Below are positions 49,264-58,056 of a stretch of DNA of 64,000 bases, piece by piece. The notes under the pieces were generated by a model. That model made no database searches, had not been told where the DNA came from, and saw nothing but the letters and a program-made list of their open reading frames with translations. Position 1 is the first letter of the stretch, and each line of letters opens with the position of its first letter. Position numbers and translations under genes: made by a program. The stretch is from Neobacillus citreus (GTDB taxonomy: Bacteria > Bacillota > Bacilli > Bacillales > Cytobacillaceae), in assembly GCF_018343545.2 (NCBI RefSeq), contig NZ_JAGYPE020000021.1:1-64000 (forward strand), written 5' to 3'.

Positions 49264-50205
49264 ATGAAATGGTCTGAAATTAGTATCCACACAACAAATG
49301 AAGCGATTGAGCCAATTTCTCATATTTTACACGAAGCTGGGGCGAGCGGTGTTGTAATTGAGGATCCATTTGAATTGACAAAGGAAAGGGAAGATCAATT
49401 CGGTGAAATCTACCAGCTTAATCCAGATGATTACCCTGAGGAAGGTGTCATTGTAAAGGCCTATTTGCCGGTCAATAGCTTCTTGGGCGAAACAGTCGAA
49501 GCGATTAAAGATTCTATTAATAATCTTATCCTATTCAATATTGATATAGGCTTAAATAAGGTTACAATCAGTGAGGTAAACGAGGAAGAATGGGCGACTG
49601 CTTGGAAGAAGTATTATAACCCTGTTAAGATCTCTGAAAAGTTCACGATTGTACCTACTTGGGAGATATATAACCCCGTCAGCAGCGATGAATTAATCAT
49701 TGAATTGGATCCAGGCATGGCGTTTGGTACGGGGACACATCCGACGACGGTGATGTGTATTCAAGCCCTTGAAAGAACGGTCCGCCCTGGTGATCGAGTC
49801 ATTGATGTTGGAACAGGTTCGGGTGTTCTAAGTATTGCTGCTGCCATGCTGAGAGCAGAGGATGTCAGGGCTTTTGACCTTGATGAAGTGGCGGTTACAC
49901 AGGCAAAATTAAATATTAAGTTAAACAAAGTTCACAATAAGGTGAATGTTTCTCAGAATAACCTGCTTGATGGCGTTGAAGAAGGATCAGCTGATGTCAT
50001 TGTGGCCAATATTTTAGCGGAAGTCATTTTGCGATTTACCGATGATGCGGCCCGGATTGTAAAGCCGGGAGGTTATTTCATTACATCAGGTATTATTCAG
50101 CAGAAAAAAGATCAAGTAAAAGAGGCACTTGTATTATCCGGTTTTGAAATTACAGAAACCATTTTAATGGAGGATTGGGTTGCCATTATTTCTAAAAGGG
50201 TATAA
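49264..50205 (+). CDS. prmA: Ribosomal protein L11 methyltransferase
   Basis: A 313-residue enzyme that methylates L11. The N-terminal substrate-recognition domain ([22 protein letters not shown]) is followed by a class I domain with [31 protein letters not shown] and [12 protein letters not shown]. It starts 17 bases after dnaJ, the usual order in bacilli. Confidence 0.95.
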   Translation: MKWSEISIHTTNEAIEPISHILHEAGASGVVIEDPFELTKEREDQFGEIYQLNPDDYPEEGVIVKAYLPVNSFLGETVEAIKDSINNLILFNIDIGLNKVTISEVNEEEWATAWKKYYNPVKISEKFTIVPTWEIYNPVSSDELIIELDPGMAFGTGTHPTTVMCIQALERTVRPGDRVIDVGTGSGVLSIAAAMLRAEDVRAFDLDEVAVTQAKLNIKLNKVHNKVNVSQNNLLDGVEEGSADVIVANILAEVILRFTDDAARIVKPGGYFITSGIIQQKKDQVKEALVLSGFEITETILMEDWVAIISKRV

Positions 50206-50216
50206 TGAAGAAGCGA

Positions 50217-50240
50217 GGGGGGATATTCATTCCCCTTTTT
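50217..50240 (+). terminator. Weak terminator after prmA
   Basis: GGGGA (50219-50223) pairs with TCCCC (50231-50235), followed by T5. The stem is short. Confidence 0.5.
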
Positions 50241-50314
50241 GTATTTCATTCTTTATTATTGCGTTAAATTTTAGTAAAATAAGACGTATTCTGTTTTAGA
50301 GAGGGTGCAAAGTT

Positions 50315-51064
50315 GTGCAGCGCTATTTTGTTAAAAACCGAGCAAGTGAAGATCGTTTTTTCATAGACGAAGAAGATCGCCACCATATAGTCAAGGTGAT
50401 GCGCATGGAACTTGGCGATCAAATCATCTGTGTCGATCCTGATGGAAAGCAGGCCATCTGCCGGCTTGCAGAAATTACCGATGAAAGAGTTGCTGCAGAC
50501 GTTGTACAATGGAAAGAAGAAGTTTCTGAGATGCCGATTTCAATTACTATTGCAAGCGGGCTGCCTAAAGGGGACAAGCTTGAGTGGATTATCCAAAAAG
50601 GAACGGAATTAGGAGCTCATCAGTTTATCCCTTTCTCGGCCGCACGCTCGGTTGTTAAATGGGATGAGAAAAAGGCTGCGAAAAAAATAGAGAGATGGCA
50701 AAAAATTGCCAAAGAGGCGGCCGAGCAATCACATCGTGCCATGCTGCCAAAAGTGGAAAGAGCGATGAGTTTTAAAGAATTGCTTGCTAAAAGTAAAGAA
50801 TTTGATTATAGATTAGCTGCGTATGAGGAGGAAAGTAGAAACGGAGAAACATCCGTTTTTTCTGCTGTCCTGAAACAATTAAAACCTGGTGAATCTCTCC
50901 TTCTTGTCTTTGGACCCGAAGGGGGCCTTTCAGAAGAAGAGGTACAGCAGTTAACGCATAATGGTTTTGATCTTTGCGGACTCGGTCCGCGCATATTAAG
51001 GACGGAAACGGCCCCATTGTATTCCCTTGCGGCCATTTCCTATCATTTTGAATTACTGAGGTGA
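50315..51064 (+). CDS. rsmE: 16S rRNA (m3U1498) methyltransferase RsmE
   Basis: A 249-residue SPOUT methyltransferase with an N-terminal PUA-like domain (RYFVKNRASEDRFFIDEEDRHH). The knot motifs are IQKGTELGAHQFIPF, LVFGPEGGLSEEEVQ and LGPRILRTETAPLYSLAAI. Start GTG behind GAGGGTG. The mtaB ATG is eight bases downstream. Confidence 0.95.
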   Translation: MQRYFVKNRASEDRFFIDEEDRHHIVKVMRMELGDQIICVDPDGKQAICRLAEITDERVAADVVQWKEEVSEMPISITIASGLPKGDKLEWIIQKGTELGAHQFIPFSAARSVVKWDEKKAAKKIERWQKIAKEAAEQSHRAMLPKVERAMSFKELLAKSKEFDYRLAAYEEESRNGETSVFSAVLKQLKPGESLLLVFGPEGGLSEEEVQQLTHNGFDLCGLGPRILRTETAPLYSLAAISYHFELLR

Positions 51065-51071
51065 ACATACA

Positions 51072-52445
51072 ATGGCAACAGTTGCTTTTCATACATTGGG
51101 TTGTAAAGTCAACCACTATGAAACAGAAGCCATTTGGCAATTATTTAAGCAAGAAGGCTATGAGCGCGTGGATTTTGAATCCATATCAGATGTTTATGTG
51201 ATAAATACCTGTACGGTTACAAATACAGGAGATAAAAAAAGCCGCCAAGTCATCCGTCGTGCGGTTAGAAAGAACCCAGATGCGGTGATCTGTGTTACAG
51301 GCTGTTATGCACAAACATCGCCGGCAGAGATCATGGCTATCCCTGGCGTAGATGTTGTTGTAGGAACACAGGATCGTGTTAAAATGCTGGACTATATCGA
51401 GCAGTATAAAACAGAACGGCAGCCAATTAACGGTGTCGGCAATATCATGAAGAATCGCGTCTATGAAGAACTGGATGTACCATCCTTTACAGACAGAACA
51501 CGTGCCTCTTTGAAAATTCAAGAAGGCTGCAATAATTTTTGTACATTCTGTATTATTCCATGGGCACGCGGCCTGATGAGATCACGTGATCCGCAGGAAG
51601 TTATTCGCCAGGCCCAGCAATTAGTGGATGCGGGCTATAAGGAGATTGTCCTTACAGGTATTCACACAGGCGGTTATGGCGAGGATATGAAGGATTATAA
51701 TCTTGCGATGCTGCTTCGCGACTTAGAGGCACAGGTTAAAGGAATAGAACGACTGAGAATTTCTTCGATAGAGGCCAGCCAAATTACCGATGAAGTAATT
51801 GAAGTCATCAAGCATTCGAATATTGTTGTCCGCCATTTGCATATTCCGATTCAATCTGGTTCAAATACTGTTTTGAAAAGAATGCGTCGTAAATATACAA
51901 TGGAATTTTTCGCAGAGAGATTGGAACGTTTGAAGGAAATCCTGCCAGGTCTAGCTGTAACCTCTGACGTAATTGTTGGTTTCCCTGGTGAAACGGAAGA
52001 GGAATTTATGGAGACTTTTAATTTTATAAAAGAACATAAATTCTCCGAGCTTCATGTTTTCCCTTACTCCAAGCGTACAGGAACACCTGCTGCCAGAATG
52101 GAAGATCAAGTTGATGAAGAGGCCAAAAATGACCGCGTTCACCGCTTAATCACTCTTTCTGATCAACTAGCAAAAGAGTATGCTTCAGAATTTGAAGGTG
52201 AGGTTCTGGAGGTTATTCCGGAAGAGGAGTTTAAAGAAGAGGCTGAATCAGGCCTTTACGTTGGCTACACTGATAACTACTTAAAGGTTGTTTTCCCGGC
52301 AACTGAAGATATGGTTGGCAAAATTGTAAAAGTAAAGATTACAAAAGCCGGATACCCTTACAACGAGGGACAATTTGTCCGTGTGGTTGAAGATACAGCA
52401 ATTGTTAAGGAAGAAGTTTTTACAACTGAAGAAGCAGCTATTTAA
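51072..52445 (+). CDS. mtaB: tRNA t6A37 methylthiotransferase MtaB
   Basis: A 457-residue radical SAM enzyme that converts t6A37 to ms2t6A37. The N-terminal domain supplies three Cys (LGCKVNHYET, NTCTVTN, VTGCYAQ), the radical SAM motif is CNNFCTFCIIPWARG, and a TRAM domain ends the protein. GAGGTGAACATACA precedes ATG. Equals yqeV. Confidence 0.95.
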   Translation: MATVAFHTLGCKVNHYETEAIWQLFKQEGYERVDFESISDVYVINTCTVTNTGDKKSRQVIRRAVRKNPDAVICVTGCYAQTSPAEIMAIPGVDVVVGTQDRVKMLDYIEQYKTERQPINGVGNIMKNRVYEELDVPSFTDRTRASLKIQEGCNNFCTFCIIPWARGLMRSRDPQEVIRQAQQLVDAGYKEIVLTGIHTGGYGEDMKDYNLAMLLRDLEAQVKGIERLRISSIEASQITDEVIEVIKHSNIVVRHLHIPIQSGSNTVLKRMRRKYTMEFFAERLERLKEILPGLAVTSDVIVGFPGETEEEFMETFNFIKEHKFSELHVFPYSKRTGTPAARMEDQVDEEAKNDRVHRLITLSDQLAKEYASEFEGEVLEVIPEEEFKEEAESGLYVGYTDNYLKVVFPATEDMVGKIVKVKITKAGYPYNEGQFVRVVEDTAIVKEEVFTTEEAAI

Positions 52446-52474
52446 AAAGGACCCATTTGTGGGTCCTTTCATTT
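52446..52474. terminator. Bidirectional terminator between mtaB and the Na/Pi gene
   Basis: Perfect ten-base arms AAAGGACCCA (52446-52455) and TGGGTCCTTT (52460-52469) around TTTG. T-rich tail on the plus side and T5 on the minus side. Confidence 0.88.
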
Positions 52475-53413
52475 TGTTATCGGTTTTGAGGGTCTTCTAT
52501 CGTGTAAAAATAAAATCATCTCGCCAAACTTAGTTGCAAACGGCAGCACCAACAGAGAGGACACTACATTAAAAATAACGCTGATATGAGCCAGTTGAAC
52601 ATCCTTCCTGGCTGCGAGCAGCGGGGCATTTTCGGTCAGCAGAGGGATGAGCGGGATAAATAATAATACGCCAAAAACATTTAGCCACACATGCGCATAG
52701 GCCGCCAATTTTGACTCCTTCCCGCCGCCAATGGATGCAATAATGGCGGTGATACAGGTTCCAATATTAGCCCCTAGAACAATGGCAATTCCCGCATCAA
52801 GCTGCAGGAGCCCCGCAGTTAGAAATCCCATTGTAATCCCGGTCATTGCCGTACTTGATTGAATAATGGCAGTAATGACCGTTCCCGTTAATAAACTCAT
52901 CAGAATATTATCATTTATGGAAAGTATGAATTGATGGATCACATTCATCGATGTTAACGGCTCAGCTAACCTTTCAAACCCCTTCATCGCCGTAAAAACA
53001 GAAGCGATGCCAAACAGAAGCATTCCAATACTTCTGGCTTTTTTATTGGGAAATAAAATTAGAATTGCCCCAATTATCGCAAATGGGACAAGAACAGCAT
53101 CTATGTCAAACGTAATTAATTCTGTCTTAAAAGTAGTACCAATATTGGTACCAAGAATAATCCCAATCGATTGAGGAAAAGTCATGATTCTTGCGGAAAT
53201 TAAGCCGATTGTAATAACCATTACCGCAGAACTGCTTTGCAAGAGTGCAGTTATAAATGTCCCCGTCAGCATTCCCTTTAAAGGTGTACTGGTTAGTTTT
53301 ATCAGCCATGTCTTAAGCTTGTTGGCGGATAAATTAAATAGTCCAAATCTGATTATTGTCATGCCAAAAATAAATATTAAAATGCAAAGTACAAATAATA
53401 ATATGTAAAGCAT
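52469..53413 (-). CDS. yqeW: Na/Pi cotransporter family protein YqeW
   Basis: A 314-residue membrane protein with two inverted repeats typical of the NptA/PhoU-less Na/Pi-cotransporter II group: GTFITALLQSSSAVMVITIGL and GTVITAIIQSSTAMTGITMG, each with the QSS(S/T)A motif, and GTNIGTT/GANIGTC loops. It should move phosphate with sodium; direction and substrate are inferred. Its leader contains facing C7 and G8 tracts that can hide its ribosome site. Confidence 0.9.
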   Translation of the reverse strand: MLYILLFVLCILIFIFGMTIIRFGLFNLSANKLKTWLIKLTSTPLKGMLTGTFITALLQSSSAVMVITIGLISARIMTFPQSIGIILGTNIGTTFKTELITFDIDAVLVPFAIIGAILILFPNKKARSIGMLLFGIASVFTAMKGFERLAEPLTSMNVIHQFILSINDNILMSLLTGTVITAIIQSSTAMTGITMGFLTAGLLQLDAGIAIVLGANIGTCITAIIASIGGGKESKLAAYAHVWLNVFGVLLFIPLIPLLTENAPLLAARKDVQLAHISVIFNVVSSLLVLPFATKFGEMILFLHDRRPSKPITK

Positions 53414-53422
53414 GGTCTATCC

Positions 53423-53458
53423 TCCCCCCCCTTCATTGTATGGTCAGATAGGGGGGGA
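53423..53458 (-). promoter_or_regulatory. Homopolymer hairpin over the yqeW ribosome binding site
   Basis: On the minus strand the leader reads C7 (53457-53451), 19 bases, then G8 followed by AGGATAGACC and ATG. The C and G tracts can form seven or eight G-C pairs and would enclose part of the GGGGAGG Shine-Dalgarno. Confidence 0.6.
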
Positions 53459-53546
53459 CATGCCATCTTTAAAAGGAAAATTAAGACATGCTAAAAAATA
53501 ATTTGCATAAAATGTACATTCCTTGTCACATCAGTGTGAAATACAG

Positions 53547-53575
53547 TTGACCTTGCACCTAGGTTATATTATAAT
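53547..53575 (+). promoter_or_regulatory. Sigma-A promoter of rpsU
   Basis: TTGACC at 53547-53552, 17-base spacer, TATAAT at 53570-53575. Confidence 0.85.
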
Positions 53576-53631
53576 TGCAAGGTACATGGATTGAATGTAA
53601 GTGTGTTGTGTTTCGGAGGGAGGGAAAGAGA

Positions 53632-53805
53632 ATGTCTAAAACCGTTGTTCGTAAAAACGAATCGCTTGAAGATGCTCTTCGTCGCTTCAAACGTACAGTA
53701 TCAAAAACTGGTACTTTGCAAGAGGCAAGAAAGCGCGAATTCTACGAAAAGCCAAGTGTAAAACGTAAGAAAAAGTCTGAAGCAGCAAGAAAACGTAAGT
53801 TTTAA
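53632..53805 (+). CDS. rpsU: Small ribosomal subunit protein S21
   Basis: A 57-residue very basic protein, [20 protein letters not shown] at the start, with a Lys/Arg-rich end ([13 protein letters not shown]). GGAGGGAGGG selects ATG at 53632; the longer frame from 53575 overlaps the promoter. In a unit with yqeY. Confidence 0.97.
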   Translation: MSKTVVRKNESLEDALRRFKRTVSKTGTLQEARKREFYEKPSVKRKKKSEAARKRKF

Positions 53806-53818
53806 GAGGGTGTAATAA

Positions 53819-54265
53819 ATGAGTCTTCTCGAGCGTTTAAATAATGACATGAAACAAGCGATGAAAAACAAGGAAAAAGACAAACTTTCTGTTATTCGGA
53901 TGATTAAAGCTTCGATTCAAAACGAGGCGATTAAGCTTGGTGTAAGTGAGCTGTCCGATGCAGATGAGTTAACGGTCCTTTCTCGCGAATTAAAACAACG
54001 CAAAGACTCCCTCCATGAGTTTGATAAGGCCGGTCGTGAAGACTTGGTTGAAAAATTGCGTACAGAGATCGCTATTGTCGAACTGTATATGCCGAAACAG
54101 CTTTCCGAAGAGGAACTTTCAGAAATAGTAAAAGAAACTATTGCTGAAGTCGGTGCAAAATCAAAAACGGAAATGGGAAAAGTGATGGCTGCTATTATGC
54201 CTAAAGTAAAGGGCAAAGCAGACGGCTCACTTGTTAATAAATTTGTACAACAACACCTTTCATAG
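53819..54265 (+). CDS. yqeY: GatB/YqeY domain protein
   Basis: A 148-residue helical protein ([51 protein letters not shown]) of the YqeY family, related to the tail domain of GatB that contacts tRNA. Its independent role is not known. Starts 13 bases after rpsU. Confidence 0.93.
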   Translation: MSLLERLNNDMKQAMKNKEKDKLSVIRMIKASIQNEAIKLGVSELSDADELTVLSRELKQRKDSLHEFDKAGREDLVEKLRTEIAIVELYMPKQLSEEELSEIVKETIAEVGAKSKTEMGKVMAAIMPKVKGKADGSLVNKFVQQHLS

Positions 54266-54277
54266 TATTCTGACACT

Positions 54278-54313
54278 AAGACCATAGGTAAATGCCTGTG
54301 GTCTTTTATTTTT
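54278..54313 (+). terminator. Terminator of rpsU-yqeY
   Basis: AAGACCATAGG (54278-54288) pairs with CCTGTGGTCTT (54295-54305) with one G-T pair, followed by a T-rich tail. Confidence 0.88.
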
Positions 54314-54379
54314 TAAATGAAACTTTCAGGCCAATAATCCGTAAGTATTATTATAGGATGTAAAGAAAGGAGGGCTCGG

Positions 54380-55015
54380 ATGGTTGAGTTTCTTATGAAC
54401 CCTGTTGTTGTAACCGTTCTCCTGACGATTGGCGGAGTTGGACTGGTATTGGAGCTTTTTTCGCCAAGGTTTGGACTATCAGGCTTAATTGGACTTTTGG
54501 CGCTTGTTTTATTTTTTTATGGGCATTTCATGGCAGGCTATGCCGGTGTTGGCACTCTGGTTTTATTTGCTGGGGGAATCCTGCTGCTTTTCTTTGAATT
54601 GTTTCTTCCGGGGGCAGTTGCGGGAACTTTGGGCCTGGCAGCTTTGATTTTAAGCTTCTTTCTAGCCGGAGAGGATGCTTTACAAATGGGTGTTTCAATT
54701 TTAATTTCAATTTTCTTATCAACCCTCGTGTTCTTTTTAATGATAAAGGTGCTGGGAAAAAAGCTTGTTTTATTCAATAAATTGGTTTTATTTGATTCCG
54801 CCAAAAAAGAAGATGGTTATGTTTCCAATATTAATCGTACCGATTTATTGGGGAAAGAAGGAGTGGCATTAACCATCTTAAGGCCTGCTGGTACAGCAAT
54901 TTTTAATAATGAAAGAGTTGATGTGGTAAGTGAGGGCGGGTTTATTGCCCAAAATTCAAAAATTAAGGTCATCAAGGTCGAAGGTGCTCGAATTGTTGTC
55001 AGAGAGGTAATTTAA
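54380..55015 (+). CDS. NfeD family membrane protein, short form
   Basis: A 211-residue protein with four or five membrane helices (residues about 8-135) and a C-terminal OB-fold NfeD domain (LLGKEGVALTILRPAGTAIF...VSEGGFIAQNSKIKVI). The B. subtilis gene at this place, yqeZ, is about twice as long and carries an N-terminal ClpP-like serine protease domain; this one starts directly with helices and has GGAGGG seven bases before ATG. It precedes floA and probably acts with it in membrane rafts. Confidence 0.88.
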   Translation: MVEFLMNPVVVTVLLTIGGVGLVLELFSPRFGLSGLIGLLALVLFFYGHFMAGYAGVGTLVLFAGGILLLFFELFLPGAVAGTLGLAALILSFFLAGEDALQMGVSILISIFLSTLVFFLMIKVLGKKLVLFNKLVLFDSAKKEDGYVSNINRTDLLGKEGVALTILRPAGTAIFNNERVDVVSEGGFIAQNSKIKVIKVEGARIVVREVI

Positions 55016-55037
55016 TAACAGAAGGGAGTAATGGACT

Positions 55038-56021
55038 GTGGACGGATCTATTTTTATTATTGGTTTTGTGGTTATTGCCTTAATTTTATTTGGCATCCTG
55101 TTATCGTTTGTGCCGGTCATGCTTTGGGTTTCTGCGCTTGCTGCGGGTGTTAGAATCAGTATTTTTACCTTAATAGGAATGAGATTGAGAAGGGTAACAC
55201 CAAGCAAGGTGGTTAATCCGCTAATAAAAGCCCATAAGGCTGGTTTAAATGTTACTACAAACCAGCTCGAAAGCCATTATTTGGCGGGCGGGAATGTTGA
55301 CCGTGTGGTAAATGCACTTATTGCCGCACATCGGGCAAATATTGAGTTATCATTTGAGCGTTGTGCTGCTATTGACCTAGCGGGACGTGACGTACTGGAA
55401 GCCGTTCAAATGAGTGTGAATCCGAAGGTTATTGAAACACCGTTTATTGCAGGTGTTGCCATGAACGGAATTGAAGTAAAAGCAAAGGCAAGAATTACTG
55501 TTCGTGCCAATATTGATCGCCTTGTTGGGGGCGCCGGCGAGGAAACGGTCGTTGCTCGTGTTGGCGAAGGCGTTGTCTCCACCATCGGTTCATCAGATAG
55601 CCACAGCAAAGTCCTAGAAAATCCTGATTTGATTTCGCAAACGGTACTGGCCAAAGGGCTTGATGCAGGCACTGCATTTGAAATTCTCTCGATTGATATA
55701 GCTGATGTTGATATCGGCAAGAACATTGGCGCTGAATTGCAGACGGAACAAGCGGAGGCTGACAAAAAGATTGCTCAGGCGAAAGCGGAGGAACGGAGGG
55801 CTATGGCTGTCGCCCTAGAGCAAGAAATGAAGGCCAAGGTGCAGGAAATGAAAGCCAAGGTAGTAGAGGCCGATGCAAAAGTGCCGCTTGCGATGGCTGA
55901 GGCATTGAAATCGGGCAATATCGGCGTCATGGATTATCTTAACTTTAAAAACATCTCCGCCGATACTGAAATGAGAGGGTCAATCGGGAAAATAACAGGA
56001 GAAAACAAAGATGGTCAGTAA
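55038..56021 (+). CDS. floA: Flotillin-like protein FloA
   Basis: A 327-residue raft-scaffolding protein. A hairpin membrane anchor ([25 protein letters not shown]) is followed by a PHB/SPFH-type domain and a C-terminal Glu/Ala/Lys helix ([25 protein letters not shown]) that oligomerises. GTG start with GAAGGGAG upstream. Equals yqfA. Confidence 0.95.
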   Translation: MDGSIFIIGFVVIALILFGILLSFVPVMLWVSALAAGVRISIFTLIGMRLRRVTPSKVVNPLIKAHKAGLNVTTNQLESHYLAGGNVDRVVNALIAAHRANIELSFERCAAIDLAGRDVLEAVQMSVNPKVIETPFIAGVAMNGIEVKAKARITVRANIDRLVGGAGEETVVARVGEGVVSTIGSSDSHSKVLENPDLISQTVLAKGLDAGTAFEILSIDIADVDIGKNIGAELQTEQAEADKKIAQAKAEERRAMAVALEQEMKAKVQEMKAKVVEADAKVPLAMAEALKSGNIGVMDYLNFKNISADTEMRGSIGKITGENKDGQ

Positions 56022-56045
56022 AATTCATCTTAGGAGGCGGTTGTA

Positions 56046-56471
56046 ATGGAAACGCTGCTCTTCCTAATCATTCTTGGAATCATCTCCACGATTTTTCGCA
56101 AAGGGAAAAAACCAACGACAAAATATAAACCATTTTCTATGAATACCTTTGAAGATTTAAGGGCTCATTTTCAAAATGAGCCGGTTAAAACGAAATTTAA
56201 ACAATCTAAACAAAACAACGAAAAGGATATAGAAAAAGCTTATCAAAAGGTAAAAAAGAAGATGGCAACTGGTTCAACTGTAAATCAGAGCGAGGAAAAG
56301 CCTGCCGAAATCAGCCAGAAAGCAAAGGTAGATCCTAATGTTGTCGAGGGGGAAACTGCCATTTCTGTGGAACCAACCCCGCAAAAAATAATCAATGGTA
56401 TCATTTGGGCCGAAATTCTTGGTGAGCCACGATCTAAAAAATCGTATTACGTAAAAAAGGGTAGAGGGTAA
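56046..56471 (+). CDS. yqfB: YqfB-like protein
   Basis: A 141-residue protein with one N-terminal hydrophobic segment (LLFLIILGIISTIF) and a Lys/Glu-rich, poorly structured remainder. TAGGAGGCGGTTGTA precedes ATG. Its place between floA and yqfC equals B. subtilis yqfB; the name rests on position. Function unknown. Confidence 0.7.
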   Translation: METLLFLIILGIISTIFRKGKKPTTKYKPFSMNTFEDLRAHFQNEPVKTKFKQSKQNNEKDIEKAYQKVKKKMATGSTVNQSEEKPAEISQKAKVDPNVVEGETAISVEPTPQKIINGIIWAEILGEPRSKKSYYVKKGRG

Positions 56472-56512
56472 TGCCTTAAAGAACGCAGGACCCAGTACGA
56501 AAAAGATGTGCT

Positions 56513-56562
56513 AGAACCCCTATTCATTTCATAAACATGAGATGAAAGGGGGTTCTTTTTTT
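56513..56562 (+). terminator. Long terminator directly upstream of yqfC
   Basis: Outer arms AGAACCCC (56513-56520) and GGGGTTCT (56549-56556), inner arms CATTTCAT (56525-56532) and ATGAGATG (56537-56544), then T7 (56556-56562) leading into the yqfC ATG at 56563. AAAGGGGG at 56545-56552 is both part of the hairpin and the only ribosome site for yqfC. Confidence 0.8.
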
Positions 56563-56847
56563 ATGGCAAAAAAATGGGGCCAACGGATTCGCAACTGGAT
56601 GGCTAATAAAATGGATCTTCCTCAAGACGTTTTGATGGATTTACCCCGAATTACGATGATCGGACAAATCCATATTTATATAGAAAATCACCGAGGCTTG
56701 CTCGCCTTTACCGATAAAGAACTCCGTCTGCTATTAAAACAGGGACAGTTACAGATAAAAGGAAAATCTTTCGTCATTAAAACCATCTTACCTGAAGAGA
56801 TATTACTCGAAGGAAAAATAGATCAGGTTCTGTTTATTAATGATTAA
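56563..56847 (+). CDS. yqfC: Sporulation protein YqfC
   Basis: A 94-residue protein of the YabP/YqfC family (QDVLMDLPRITMIGQIHIYIENHRG...YTDKELRL-like segment FTDKELRLLLKQGQLQI). ATG at 56563 follows AAAGGGGG and T7. It is paired with yqfD and both are expected in the mother cell under sigma E by family knowledge. Confidence 0.88.
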   Translation: MAKKWGQRIRNWMANKMDLPQDVLMDLPRITMIGQIHIYIENHRGLLAFTDKELRLLLKQGQLQIKGKSFVIKTILPEEILLEGKIDQVLFIND

Positions 56848-56862
56848 TCTGGGAGGAACAAA

Positions 56863-58056
56863 ATGAAGAATATGTGGATGGAATATTTATTTGGAATTGT
56901 CACAGTAAAAGTATCCGGTAAAGGGATGGAGCGCTTTATTAATGTCCTGATTAGGAATGGCTTTTTTATCTGGAAGGTAAAGCGGCATGGAACAGAAACC
57001 ATTACGTTTAAAATGAGGCTTGAGGATGCCAAGAAAATCAGATATTTTGTTCGTAACAGCGGGTGCAGGGTTTCTTTTTTACGAAGAACCGGCATGCCCT
57101 TTTTATTTAAAAGGATATTGAAAAACAGCGGCTTTTTGATAGGTGCGGGAGTCTTCCTGATCATAATTTTTGTTTTATCAAATGTCATTTGGGGAATCCA
57201 AATTAAAGGGGCTAAGCCTGCAACTGAGTATCAAATTCGCAAAGAATTGGACAAGATGGGCGTTAAGATTGGCAAGCTGCAATTTTCGGTAAAAAATGTT
57301 GAGGGAATTCAAAGACAGTTAACCAATAACATTGGTGATCTTACGTGGGTTGGTGTGGAATTAAAAGGGACAACCTATCATCTCCAGGTGGTCGAAAAAA
57401 ACGAACCGAAGAAGCCTGAGCAACTATCTCCGCAAAATCTCGTCGCCAAAAAGAAGGCGATTATTGTTAAAAGATATATTGAAGAAGGACAACCAGTGGT
57501 GGATAAGAACGATCATGTGGAGGAAGGGCAATTACTCGTTTCTGGTGTAATCGGAGAAGGGGAAAATTCCAAAATGATCGCAGCAAAAGGAGAGGTCTGG
57601 GGCGAAACTTGGTATATGAGCCATGTTGAGCTGCCGTTTGAAACCAGCTTTAAAGTCTATAACGGAAACGAGGAACAAAAGCATTCATTATTATTTGGAA
57701 AATTTGAGCTGCCAATCTGGGGCTTTGGTAAACCGGATTTCAAGGAATCTGAAACCGAAACGGTTGAACATAAAATTCATTTCTTAAAATGGGAGCTGCC
57801 CATCTCCTATGTTCATAAAACCATTCGGGAAAGAGAGGAATACACGAGAAATTACACAGAAAAAGAAGCGGAAGAAAACGCACTCGAATTAGCCAGAAAA
57901 CAAATAAAAAGTCTTTTAGAAGAGGATGCTATCATTAAAGATGAAAAAATTTTACACAAAGACAATAAAAATGGTAAGGTTATACTGGACGTTCATTTTA
58001 AAATCATTGAAAACATTGCAGTCGGACAACCGATTTCCAAGGAGACTCATGAATGA
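56863..58056 (+). CDS. yqfD: Sporulation protein YqfD
   Basis: A 397-residue membrane protein: a soluble N-terminal domain (GMERFINVLIRNGFFIWKVKR), one helix (GFLIGAGVFLIIIFVLSNVIWGI) and a large extracytoplasmic part ending in AEENALELARKQIKSLL. The family is needed for efficient sporulation. GGGAGGAACAAA precedes ATG; it overlaps phoH by four bases. Confidence 0.92.
   Translation: MKNMWMEYLFGIVTVKVSGKGMERFINVLIRNGFFIWKVKRHGTETITFKMRLEDAKKIRYFVRNSGCRVSFLRRTGMPFLFKRILKNSGFLIGAGVFLIIIFVLSNVIWGIQIKGAKPATEYQIRKELDKMGVKIGKLQFSVKNVEGIQRQLTNNIGDLTWVGVELKGTTYHLQVVEKNEPKKPEQLSPQNLVAKKKAIIVKRYIEEGQPVVDKNDHVEEGQLLVSGVIGEGENSKMIAAKGEVWGETWYMSHVELPFETSFKVYNGNEEQKHSLLFGKFELPIWGFGKPDFKESETETVEHKIHFLKWELPISYVHKTIREREEYTRNYTEKEAEENALELARKQIKSLLEEDAIIKDEKILHKDNKNGKVILDVHFKIIENIAVGQPISKETHE

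Noticed and set aside
53575-53631. N-terminal extension of rpsU
   Set aside because: It begins inside the -10 region of the promoter, and S21 starts MSKTVVRK.
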